DNA from: Lunularia cruciata
Taxonomy: Eukaryota > Streptophyta > Marchantiopsida > Lunulariales > Lunulariaceae
NCBI GenBank assembly: GCA_948567375.1
Contig: OX419756.1
Span: forward strand, 71,500,333-71,564,332
Reading direction: 5' to 3'
Length of the DNA stretch: 64,000 nt
This document shows positions 34,180 to 45,743 of the stretch, piece by piece. Positions within the stretch are counted from its first letter, which is position 1, and each line of letters begins with the position of its first letter. The position numbers and the translations under genes were made by a program. Below the pieces are notes generated by a model. It saw only the letters and a program-made list of their open reading frames with translations. It had not been told where the DNA came from and did not search any database.

Positions 34180-34919
34180 AATCAGATCATTTACAATTCA
34201 AATCAATCTAACTCAGATCAATACTTGATCTGATCCGCAATAACTTACCAACAATAGTGCACTGATTACAGTCAAGCCACACCCACTCGCAGACTTTTTG
34301 TCCACTCTAGCCAGAAACTTGAAGGCTCAACATCAAAGAAGTGAGCTCTCTAGAGCTGCACTTCTAGGGTATACTTTTGATTTTGACCTAGGTCTCATCC
34401 CTACGGTCCTGCTGACGGCACACCCAACGGTGCGAACGATGCAAGGTGCGAACGATGCAAGTGACGGTGAATCTCACCATGAAGTCAATACACTAAATAA
34501 AAAATTTGACTGACAGAAAGTAATTTATGAAAAATTGCCAAAAGTAATTTATGAATAACTGCCAATATATTTCTAACTACTATCAATATAACTACACTAA
34601 AACTACATTGTCTGAATAATCTAGATGTAACATTACAAATGACGTGACACAAAGCAAAATGACACCGTGACAGTCCTACTGACGGCACACCCGACGGTGC
34701 AAATGATACAAAGTGCGAACGATGCAAGTGAAGATGAATCTCACCATGAAGTCAATACACTAAATAAAAAATCTGACTGTCTGAAAATAATTTATGAATA
34801 ATTGCCAAAATATTTCTAACTACTGTCAATATAACTACACTAAAACTAAATTGTCTGAATAATCTAGATGTGACATTACACAAAACGTAACACAAAACAA
34901 AACGACACCATGACATTCA
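34180..34919 (-). repeat. Right LTR of the old gypsy element, internally duplicated
   Basis: It matches the left LTR core in order. Within it, about 34,406-34,671 and 34,672-34,915 are a tandem duplication of roughly 245-265 bp: both start GTCCT-x-CTGACGGCACACCC and both end GACACC-x-TGACA. The left LTR has only one copy of this part. Confidence 0.7.
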
Positions 34920-36241
34920 TCGCATATCAAACTAGCATTAGAGACGAGTGAAACGTATGATCGGGCTTCTTACTCTAGAAATCTTTAAGCTATAGAGAAC
35001 CCAGCCGCGCGTCCACTCTTGTGAAACCTTGCGCTCAGCAAGTAGGGCAAGCGAAATGCCAGTCAAGGCCAAATCTATCTCTACTTCTAGTGATATGCTA
35101 TTTATTAAGAATGAAGTGAAGTTGAGCATTAGAAGTTCCAGTAGAAGCTATTGAGGGAGACTCGGTATAAAAGCTGATATTAATATGAAGACGATTTGTA
35201 GTCGACACTTGTTATGTATTTGTCTGCATTTGTCCGACCAAGAATTGGATGTTCGGGCAAAAGTACGGAACCCCCTGACTCTTCGCGATGGCATTTCATA
35301 CAATACCAAATAAGACCAGAAGTAGTATCAGAACAGGATTCCAAATAAAACCATGACGACCTCCACAGGTCCGTAGAGTAGTTTTAGAATATGGAACGAG
35401 CCTAGAATAGTTCCATGCTAGTCTGTCAATCGTAACAACATCAAAGATCTAGAATCGACGATAGGCTTACGTACATGTAGCCATCAGCATATCGAAGAAT
35501 TCCATTCAGTCTGCTAATGTAAATATACAAAACCATCTGAACAAATGGCCTTGATTTTCATTACTATTGATTCAAATGGTCTAGTAAGCACAAACAGTCC
35601 CCTTGATGACTGCTCCGGTATATCCTCAAGTACTTTAAACTCGTGTCGAGTAGTCCAGTGAAAGCACGCTAAGGCTCGCAACTAACGATTTGCTTTGAAA
35701 TCCATGCGAACCTGCAGTCGGAGACTTCAATCATGAGATTGTCGGGAAAAGTCCCATACAAATCCTATCTGTTCCTACAGTGTTCATGAAGGTCAAGGAC
35801 GAAAACCAGAACTAGTCTACCAACCGACTCGGCATGGTAGAGTATTCGATGTCCCCATCTCCTAACTTCGCCATGTCAGGACTTGCCATGTCATGCATGC
35901 TCACATCAATCCATCTCCTCTACCCTTGGAAAGGACCGATGGGCTGATGTGTAAACTTCATCCGCAATGCTTCAGGGACCCATTCAGGTGGAACTGTGAG
36001 CAAGAATCGGATCAGTATGTGATTTCTGTCAATTATATTAGATTTGCAGTTCCTATATTTTATAGGGAAACAGTAAACCCACTTCACTCCTGCTCATTCA
36101 TCTCAGCCCCTACGGTACCATACAGTGTGTTGACAAACCAATCAAACCACTCTCGCTATGTTATGAACTTGGCTACAATGTTGGAACATGATATAGAAAG
36201 AATCCTATAACCATCCCCTGCACGCGACAACGACCAATTTC

Positions 36242-36274
36242 ACACGATTAGCCAATCGGATTGGCTAAACGTGT
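36242..36274. promoter_or_regulatory. Inverted repeat containing two CCAAT boxes
   Basis: Arms 36,242-36,257 and 36,259-36,274 are 16 bases each with a single mismatch and one spacer base, centred on TTAGCCAATCGGATTGGCTAA. Both arms contain CCAAT. It could be a paired NF-Y site, but it is 1.7 kb upstream of the HNL start, so a role there is only a guess. Confidence 0.35.
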
Positions 36275-36729
36275 TAGAATAGCAGGGGTGAGGTCGATGA
36301 ACAGAAAAGGTGAGGTGCGTTTACAATTTCCCTATTTATGTTATAAAGGAAGTTACTGCTGACCAGTTGCAAAAGTTGAAAAGTGCAAATGGACGACTCC
36401 GGAACGATCTTACGTGGCGACATATATACTGGTGGACTTTCCTAGTCAAGTTCTCTTATCGATATGCTTTTCAATCTACTGCTTTTCTTCGCGTCAAGCT
36501 GTAGCTTACACGAATAACCGTATATTCATGTCGCATATCGGTTCATCTTTCGTAATAAATCGACACTGGGGAGAGGTCCCCTCGCTTCGCTGAAAGGATG
36601 GAGCGGAAATTGTTTGGGGATAAAGAGAGCTCCAAGATCGGAGCTACCTGATTCTACCCGGAAGGAGTTTAGAACTTTGGGAAGAATAAACGAGACAAGT
36701 GCATGTGCCGAGAGAATCTGGCGTCTCAG

Positions 36730-37240
36730 TTCAAGCAGGTGGAAGAGGAGACAATTGAATGATGTTGTTGACTGAGCTTTCTCGGACCGCATCGGATGTG
36801 TAGCTCACCTGAGAAAGAAATGCAAGATTCCTTCTCTATCTAGATTTCGAAACTTGCTTTGGGAACTCGACTTTTCAATAAACGAAGGCTTCTGTCGGTG
36901 CGCTTGCGACAGATGTGGACTCCTAAGGTGCGCTCTACCTTAGATTGAATAATGTTAGACTTCCTCAGTTCAGCATATTTGTCATTGTAGCAGTAATCTC
37001 AAGCAGGTGGAAGAAAAGACCACATGGTGATGCTGTCCAACTGCATCGTATTTGTAGTTTATTCGAGCCAGAGCTTCAAGGTTTGTTGCTTATTCCTCAG
37101 GAGACTCGGCGTTGAAAATTGCCACGATTTTGATCGATGTGCTTGTGATGGACTCAGTTTAAAGGTGCGTTCTGATCTGGATTGAGTATGTTAAAGACTT
37201 TCTGTGTTCAGCACCTTTGTTATTGCGACAGTACTCTAGA
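36730..37240. repeat. Imperfect tandem duplication, period about 240-275 bp
   Basis: Both copies have TCAAGCAGGTGGAAGA, then a GTGCGCTTGCGACAGATG-type block (second copy GTGTGCTTGTGATGGAC), AAGGTGCG, ATTGAGTATGTTA-like and TTCAGCA-x-x-TTTGT in the same order, with differing spacing. It lies about 0.7-1.2 kb before the HNL gene. Confidence 0.65.
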
Positions 37241-37966
37241 ACGCTTCAAATTGGAAAGATCTAGCTCATTCATGTGGCCCCAATCTGACTTCTTCTTATC
37301 TATCTGCCTTTAGTTCTCGATCAGAATTAGCTACTGTAACTACAGCTCTTGAAGGCATGCAAAGTCTATCCTACGACTGTTCAATTGAAAAGCTTTTGTG
37401 CATATTGAAATTTGCGCGTAGCAGTTGGATTACTTTAGGTCTAGGAAATTATTCGTCCAACTACAGACTAAACGTTGCTCCCCATTTGAACCTCAGATGA
37501 CAAGATCGAGTACTGTGTTCAGTTCATCAAGTCAGACTTCGCTGGAGCTCGAAAAATAGTGCGGGATGCGAAACTACAAACTTCACTACATTTCCGCTAC
37601 TGACGGTAACGCTTCCTCTATGACATGGGAAGAAAGTGAGAATTTTGATATCATTGTCGTCTGGATCGTGTTTCTCTCTTACTCGAGAGTCCCTGAAATA
37701 ACTGACGATCGCAAAAGCAAGAATGGCGGGAATGAAATCTCCTGTTATCCAATTTACGTCGGATTTACTGAGTTCCAGTGCAACTCTGCATATCTAAAAT
37801 TACTCTCGTATAAACTTGCGGATAATTGTGGTAAAGAAACCTATGGTCCTAAACGGACCTCCAGATTCATTAATGGGGACGTGTCAAAGTACTGCTAATT
37901 AAATTATGTCAAAGCAGTTACTGCTAATTTTAACTTTTTCTGTTCTCTCGACTCTCAGCGTCAAAG

Positions 37967-40900
37967 ATGGACCTGTTGTCAAGCAGTTCTTCCACATGTG
38001 GCTCCCAACCCACGCGACAAGAGACCCCGATGGTACGTAAATCCGGAACTTGAACATCGTGTAGTAGATCATGGTAGATTATATAGCATATCGGTGAACT
38101 CTTGAAAACGGGAACGAATTTAAGTTCTTACCTGGTCAATTGGCATGTTTCCGGTAGGCTCTTTGTATTCATTCAGCTAGTACACTATCTGATTAATATA
38201 GAAGTAAAAGCTTGCTTCTGTTACTTCTGCAGCTGCGCGATCTGTACACACGAGGTTCTCAATTTTTGCATCAAGGTATCAGCAAGGTAGAAATTTATGA
38301 AAATTATGTGCCAAAGTATACAGTGGTGCGCTAATTCCATTCTATGAGTTTGAATTGCAAATCAGATTTTGTCTTGAGCATATGTAAGTTGTTCACTAGA
38401 AGACCCATCACGTGTACTACGTGGTGAGCCTTTTCAAGATTCTTCCAATTTAATATATGTGGAACCATATACACCACTAATTTTCTTCGTCCTTTACTTA
38501 TGGACTTCTTCAGTTGAGCGATTCAGTGTACTTAGTGAACGATCCGGCGGTACCACATATGGATATAGTCTTCTTTCATGGGCTTCAACACGAGTACAAA
38601 TTTGGGCTGGATGTGCATCTTTCTACTTGGACATGCAAACATGACCCACAGAAACTCTGGCCACAGCACTGGCTTCATGATCATGATGCGCGAGTCTTCT
38701 TCATTCACTACGATGCAAGTTTGGAGAAGACTAACTCGAAGGGAAGGATGGATTTGACAACAATTGCAGAGAATCTACTCACGGAACTTGAGTGGGCATT
38801 CCAAAAAGGACAAGAATCGTTACATTTTTACAGACCGATTATATTTGTCTGTCACAGTTTTGGTGGTCTCGTCGTAAAACAGTTGTGCAATCGTGCTGCA
38901 GAACTGGAAGTAACTGGGTCAAGCTCAAGAGCTAAAGAGAAGTTGCTGAACAGTATTAAAGGGATTCTCTTTTGTGGAACTCCTCACTATGGATCGGAGA
39001 TGCTTTCCGCCATAGCAAAAAAGGTGATGAACAGAAGTCCTTTGCTGCCATTCGTGGAGTTATTGAGCACCGAGGTGGCTAGGCAAGGCGAAAGGTTTCG
39101 CAAATTGTGGACAAACCAAAGGTGGGAGATATTCAGCATTGGAGAAGCATTTGTGACTAATATCGATTCCGACAGTTTACATCTGGTAACAATTATTTGT
39201 TACTTATTTCTGTCTATTTTCGAAGTTTTACTTTGTCTACGTGATGAATTAAATGAAAGAAAGGAGACTTCAGTACAATCATTAGTCCCTCTAAGGAAGC
39301 CAAGGTTTTTTTCTGCGCAAAACAGTTCTCAAATGTTTAATATTCAAATGACTGCAACGACTCACGTGATCGTTAAATTCATTTTTGTGCTTAGGCAGCA
39401 GGTGAAATTCCAGGGAAGTTGGTTGTAGAAGAAGCATCCGCCCGCTTTGGAGACAACTTTATCACGGTGGCTGCAGATCATTTCTCGATATGTAAGCCAG
39501 AGAACAAGGAGTCCAACATGTTCCAGTACCTGCTCAAGCTGATAGACTGTGTAAAGTCCAAAATCAAGGTGCTCTACTATTACCGTACATAGGGAGATTC
39601 TCGTATGATTGACGATTTCATCCACATTGGAAACACTATGATTTTACACAGATTATAATTTCCAATTTTATTTACGACTTCTGCAGGACGGAGTAACTAC
39701 TTCAAGTGCAAGGCGGAACAAAGCTGTTCCCCAGAAGCCCGTGGGTGTAGATTCGCTTTTGAGCACTGTTCTTGCAGAAATCATGCAAGGACGTACCTTT
39801 ATTGGATTATCTGGGATGGGAGGAGTTGGGAAGACCACACTAGCAAAGCTGATCTTCAATGAAATCAATGATCACTTTGAATATGCTTGTTTTATAGATG
39901 AGTTTAAAAAGATCCCTGGAGACAAAAGAATCGTCAAGAAAGAAGTCTGGACACACATAAGTCCGTCCCTTGGAGGTAAATATAGTGCGAGCAGATGGGA
40001 AGAGATGAAAAACAAACTCATACTTTTTGTTTTTGATGATGTGTCAAACCATCAAAATCTGGAGTTATTGAAAGAGATAGCTTTAGAAAATGATAACGAG
40101 GGGAGTTGCTTCATGGTCACCAGCCGAGATGAGCAACTTTTCAGCATGATAGACAATATATATATTGCACATGTTTTAACTCTGGAGGAGGAACATGCAA
40201 AACAGCTGTTCGTTGCACATGCGTTTCCTGACAGGGATGAACCTCCAAGTGACTTAAAGGAGCTCGTGGACAAAATCATTGATAGATGTGATGGACTTCC
40301 ACTCACCCTAGAGGTCACAGGGAGGTTACTTAGAGGAAGAACGGAGAAGGGAATGTGGGAAGAAATTTCCAAAGCTCTGCAAGGAATAGACTCAAAGAGC
40401 AATTTAGATAATCTGGAGGAGCAAGTATGGAGTAGGCTAAGGCTAAGTATTGACAATCTTAGGGTGGAAGAGTTTGAGATGTTTCTTGATGTGGCATCCA
40501 TATTTACAGATAGCTACAAGCACTTTGGAATCCGCACTCCTAGCTCTATGATTCCCTTAAATGTAGAAGGTCCAGAACGTGAGGGGTTCTCCTTTGAAGA
40601 AGTGATGACGGCCTGGTCAGTCCTGTACGGGAACGCACGCAGCAGGTGGCAAGCTTTGGTAGACAAAGCTTTGGTTTATGATCATCAGACAGAGAACAGA
40701 GAGGGCATCTTTGTACCTCAAATGCACGAGCAGCTCAAGACTCTCGGTCGAAGAATTGCAGTGGAGAAAGGTAGAATAACGGTGTCGGATGACGACTACC
40801 AGGTATGTTCTAAAAGCCTCCTTCCGTCCTTACTGGGGCCTAGCCCCATTTTACCTCTTTTGTCTCTCCCTTGTACGGCTTGATGGGGTCTTCCCATCCT

Positions 40901-43802
40901 TCATGTGTTCTATGTGGTCGCCTTTTTCCTTTATTTATCTAATTTTGGTTCATCAACTCTTATGTTCACAATTCAGAGTGCATACACATTTATGCGGGAT
41001 ATTTGTTAGCCAGTATTAGTTGTCATCAACCCCCTTAACACTGGAGGCTTAAGGGAACTTCAAAGCTGAAGGGTAACAGTGTCTAACCAAGCCCTTCCAG
41101 TAGCTGAACATGTTTGTGAAGGCCTTTCAGTGATGTACTAATGCCATCAGGGTCTACCTTTCTGTTGGGTCCACGACAAATTTATTCATCTTGCATGGTT
41201 CTCAGTAGGTCTAGCCTACCCACTAGTTTGCGTTACACCGAACGCAACAGATTTGAGATGACACTCTTGTTCTACATAATTGAAGGGACCTCAAGGAGTG
41301 GAGAATGTAGTCGCCCACGCTGTACGAGCAAAATCCTATGATGCAGACTATGAGTTCAAGAAGGACTGTTGTGACGATGAGAAGCCTTGCAGAATGCGTA
41401 TGGCGTGGAGACTGGTGCCGCAACTTACAAGACTTCGCTACCTGGTAGTCTGGGACTCGTGTTACTCGGACGCAGCGTGCAGACGGTGCCGAGAAGGGCA
41501 TTTTCAGTTGCCACCCAGCCTTGTCATGCTCCACTGGAATGCTCTACCTGACTCAAAAACTGTTCTAAAAAGTTCCACTCACAGAGAGTTGGTGGTTTTG
41601 CGCGTAGTTGGTACCGTGCCCGGATTGTTTGATCAACTGCCTCTTGCCGAGGGAAGCTACTCGAGAGCTATTCGTACAAATGAGTATGATACAATGCATG
41701 CAGCAGAACAACACAGAGAGAGGACAGAGCTCATTCAGAATCAGGGCAAGATCATTAGACCTGGGAAGCTAAAGTTGCAAGCAATGTTCTCAAAAGGTGG
41801 AGGTCTCCCCAACTTGAAGCGATTCGAATTTCTTCGGTGTCCAACAATTCAATCGCTGCCGGGTTCGCTTGCACAACTTCTTCACCTGCGGAATTTGACG
41901 ATAAGCGGGTGTGATAAGTTGCAGGTTCTTCCTAGCAATTTTGGAGATTTGGCCAGGTTGGAGCGACTGGAGTTGTCTTGGTGCCCAGAACTGCATTCAT
42001 TGCCGGATTCATTCGGGCAACTTTTTCACCTGCACGATCTGAAAATCTACCATTGTTTGGAATTGAAAGCCCTTCCTAAAACAATTGGAAACCTAGCTAG
42101 GTTGGATCTGCTAGAGTTGCACAGTTGTCCAAACATCCAGTTATTGCCAGACTCATTTGGTCAACTTCCTCTCTTACAGACCTTACAAATCCGGAACTGT
42201 GGTAAGTTGCAGGCCCTTCCCGACAACTTTGGGAACTTAGTCAAGTTGGAGAAACTTGAGTTGACGTCCTGTCTAACTATCCAATCATTACCGGATTCAT
42301 TTGGGCTACTTCTCGACCTGCAATACTTGAAAATCTACAAGTTTTTGCAGTTGCAGGGCCTTCCTAAAAGTTTTGGAAACTTGGCTAAGTTGGAACTTTT
42401 TGAGTTGTGTACTTGTCCGGAAGTTCTGCTGTTGACGGATTCATTTGGGAAACTTCTCCATCTGCGGGATTTGACAATCAACAAGTGCTCAAAGCTGCAG
42501 TCTCTTCCCAAAAATTTTGGGAACTTATTGAAGTTGGAACGACTGGAGTTAAGATCTTGTCCAGAAATACGGTCATTGCCCGATTCATTTGGGCTACTTC
42601 GTCACCTCCAGGATTTGGTGGTTAGCAAGTGCGTGCGGTTGCGGGCCCTTCCCAACAATTTTGGAAAGTTAAGCGAGTTGGAGCGACTAGATTTGTTTGA
42701 GTGTCCAAAACTACAATCACTCTCGGATTCATTTGGGCAACTTTTACACCTGCGGGATTTAGTAATCTGCGGGTGTGATGAGTTGGAGGCCCTTCCCGAT
42801 TGCCTCGGGAACTTAGCGAACTTGCAAGTCTTGGAGTTGAGTTGTCCAGGACTCCGGGCATTGCCAGTTTCATTCGGGTTACTTCTTCAATTACAGGAAC
42901 TGAAAATTCATGAGTGTTTCGAGTTGCAGGCCCTTCCAAACAGTTTTGGTAACCTACTGAAGTTGGAACGACTGTATTTGCTGAAATGTCCAAACCTGAA
43001 ATCTGTGTCTGGTTCATTTGGACAACTACTTCACCTACAGGACCTGGTAATTCGCGACTGTGATAAGTTACTGGCCCTTCCAAATAACTTTGGAAACTTA
43101 GCGAGCTTGGAGCGACTGGAACTGAAATCTTGTCGGGAGGTTCGAACATTGCCAGATTCATTTGGGCTACTTCACGTGCAGGATTTCAAAATCTTCGAGT
43201 GTTCTGAGCTACGGGCTCTTCCCAGGAATTTTGGAGACTTAACCGAGTTGACGCGACTGGAGTTGTCTTGGTGCCCAAAACTCCAATCATTACCACATTC
43301 ATTTGGCCAACTTCCTAACCTGCAAGATCTGGTGATCAGAGAGTGTGATAAGTTACAGCGCCTGCCTGACAACTTCGGAAATTTAGCCAAGTTGGAGCGG
43401 CTGGAGATATCTTGGTGTCCAGAACTCCAGGCATTGTCTGATTCATTTGGGCAACTTCATCACCTGAGAGACTTGAGAATTTACGCATGTCCGGAGTTGC
43501 AAGCTCTCCCCAAGAACTTTGGAAACTTAGGAGAGTTGGAGGCGTTGGAGTTATGTAATTGTCCAAGACTTCGTTCGTTGCCCGATTCATTTAGGTCTCT
43601 CACTCACCTGCAAACTTTAGAGATACGGAGCTGCCATAATTTGCAAGCCTCTCCTAACAATCTAGAGAACCTACTTATGTTAGAGCAACTGAACTTAAGA
43701 TCTTGCTCAGACATCGGGTCACCACCGAATTCGTTTGGGCAACTTCTTCACTTACAGCATTTACAAATCGACCTATGTTGGAGGTTGGTGGCTCTTCCAT
43801 GA
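37967..43802 (+). CDS. Alpha/beta-hydrolase-NB-ARC-LRR immune receptor (HNL class)
   Basis: A five-exon model joins 37,967-38,032, 38,514-39,185, 39,395-39,568, 39,687-40,802 and 41,286-43,802; every junction is GT-AG and phase 0, giving 1,514 residues. The hydrolase domain (about 30-300) has F-F-H-G and the nucleophile motif C-H-S-F-G (Ser137) with His275 in D-H-F-S-I. The NB-ARC has G-M-G-G-V-G-K-T (347-354), kinase-2 F-V-F-D-D-V (Asp421-422), G-L-P-L (507-510) and M-H-E (650-652) where M-H-D is usual. The C-terminal half is about 28 LRRs of 24 residues. NLR proteins detect pathogen effectors and switch by ATP/ADP exchange; the hydrolase replaces the TIR or coiled-coil signalling domain of flowering-plant NLRs. 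The first exon is the least certain part. No stop or shift breaks the model. Confidence 0.9.
40836..40930 (+). repeat. Dispersed repeat copy in HNL intron 4
   Basis: About 95 bp in this intron match the reverse complement of 63,108-63,208, including TTTGATGGGGTCTT-like (here CTTGATGGGGTCTT), CCATCCTTC and GTCGCC in the same order. By eye identity is near 80%. Confidence 0.65.
41800..43799 (+). repeat. Array of about 28 LRRs alternating between two unit types
   Basis: Type A reads H-L-x-D-L-x-I-x2-C-x2-L-x-A-L-P-x-N-F-G-N-L; type B reads K-L-E-R-L-E-L-x-S-C-P-x-L-x-S-L-P-D-S-F. They alternate almost without exception, so the real period is 48 residues (144 bp) repeated about 14 times. Two units (near 42,840 and 43,170) have 23 residues. 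The protein stops inside the last type A unit, right after A-L-P. Confidence 0.92.
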
Positions 43803-45743
43803 GTCCTGGAAACTCGAATTAATCCATTATTTAAACCATGCGTGGGCTTCTTGGCAAATCAAGTTTACATAAGATCATCAAAGTTTAAAAGCTATAGGGA
43901 GTAAATTCCATGCTGCTACTTGGTCATGAATTTAGAATCAAACGTTTATGGAAAATCATCTTTGAATTCTAACGCAATATGTAATATACGTATTCGAAAC
44001 GATAATGGTCATCACCAATGGTAGATGTGTTCTTTGGTTGAAATTGCAGTGTTTGTTTTTGTGAAAGTGAACCAAGCAACTCTTTCTGTTTCTCAACATT
44101 ATATTGACATTTATTTAATAACGGTATATAAAATCACATAAGCAATTTTCCCATAGGATAGAAAGATATAAAGAAAACTTAGCACTACTCTCAAATAATT
44201 TTCATACTATTTTTGAAAATCAGAACATTATTCTCTTGAAAATGGTTCAATATTTTGAATGATATTTCTACATTTTTAGCACATGCTATAATTTTCCTAA
44301 CATTTTGGAAGGACATAAAACATCCAGAGGACTCGGGAACACTATTTTAAATTGAATGATATTTTGATAAAATTACATTTTTTATCAACTTTGAAATCAT
44401 AAAATTTGTTTCATTCACTATACTAAGATTATGGTGGACTCTGAATAACAATATGACATGTTAGAATACTGATAATCATGATATTACATATTATTGAGCT
44501 TCAAGACATGGTAGGAGGAATCGAATTTGAGCTTTGGATCAAATCAAACTAACTTTGACTTTGCTACTTGGCGAAATTTGGAATTTAGAGTAATTCGTCG
44601 ACTACTAACATAAGAAATCCATATGTAATCGTTATGAATTTTTTGGACTTTACAAGATTACATGCAGGTGTTAGAGTCGAAAATTGAACTGTAAAGAATT
44701 CCATAAAAGTAACAAGTAAGGTATTCATCACTTGAAGAAGAGAAATTGACTATCACTTATCGTTGAAATCGTGTTCAATGTACTCATTGTCAAGTATTCA
44801 CTTCAGAAATATGTGAGTGACTAGTCATTACTGTAGTTTCTCAAGCTAGGTTATGAAATCTCTGCTTATTTTATATGGCTTGGTTGAGAAAGCAAAGCAG
44901 TGTTCAGAAGTATACCAATATTTAGATGGGGCTCTGATTAATAAAACGTACCTGCAATCCGATAATGATTGTCACTGATCGAAAATCATAAATATGTCAA
45001 ATTTCTAACAAACCTAGTAGTTAAGACTTTTTGAGGATTCATACCTTGAGCAAGAGTAGTTTCAGATGCAGATATATGGACGGGTCTAGACGTATTTAAA
45101 AACATGAAACGTTCCTCATTGTCCTAGAGAGTTTAGTTGACAGAGCTGTGACAACAAGTTTTCATAGGTTCATGGGAGAAAGGAAAGAAGATGAAATGTA
45201 CCTTGGATTTGGTACCCAGCAACACAGTGGAATGCAGATATGTTTAGTTTAGACAGGAATTCTGCCATAAAGGAACCATAAGTTCTTATATCATATTGAT
45301 CAATATGTCCACTTTGTTCTTTTGTATTCCTGTAATATAGTATCATAACATTATAGTAATGTTGCAGCTTAGAGTCAAAAAGTAAAATAAATATATGATA
45401 CAAATGTCGTGAGGAAAACATTGACTTGGTCGCAACCATGGACCATCGTAGCTATGCATTGCTGAACGTGGATTTAGGGCCATACATCCGAGAAAGCTCG
45501 ATTTCTTAGTAAACAGAACAACCAACTCAAGGTTAGCTTGCAAATAGGTCGAATGACATCTCTAGAATGAGAAGCAGAATTGCAAGAGGGTTTCTCTAAC
45601 TCAGTATGGCTGAGCAAGATTTAGCACTAGTATATCATAATTACAAGTAGTACAAATTGATCTCAGAACGAGGAACAAGACGGACCTTGCATCCGTCTTC
45701 CGGTTTAGAAACTAAGCCCTTTGGTGCGATACATTCGTATCTT
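43803..45743. other. AT-rich intergenic sequence between HNL and the NdhT-like gene
   Basis: No conserved frame, repeat or RNA gene is recognised in these 1.9 kb. It should hold the 3' untranslated regions of two convergent genes (HNL on plus, NdhT-like on minus). Confidence 0.5.

Larger units (their letters stand above)
17890..34919 (-). mobile_element. Old Ty3/gypsy element on the minus strand, split by a younger insertion
   Basis: Related sequences at about 17,890-18,560 and 34,180-34,919 form the LTRs. Between them, on the minus strand, come Gag (32,944-32,311), two zinc knuckles (about 32,180-32,050), protease/linker (30,006-29,653), reverse transcriptase (29,632-28,550), RNase H, integrase (19,774-18,884). 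The coding path is interrupted at 20,704-28,505 by a complete plus-strand element; across the break the RNase H frame is continuous once one copy of a 4-bp GAGC duplication is removed. Numerous stops and frame changes show decay, though the reverse transcriptase core (Y-I-D-D) is still open over 199 codons. Confidence 0.8.
34930..37966. other. Intergenic sequence between the repeat block and the HNL gene
   Basis: No gene is recognised. It holds an imperfect tandem duplication (about 36,730-37,240) and an inverted CCAAT pair (36,242-36,274), both listed separately. Composition is more balanced than in the repeat block, and the upstream control region of the HNL gene is expected in its right part. 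Confidence 0.4.

Noticed and set aside
38459..38644. Alternative start of the HNL hydrolase domain in another frame
   Set aside because: It is out of frame with the domain; the AG acceptor at 38,512-38,513 and phase-0 junctions support the five-exon model instead.
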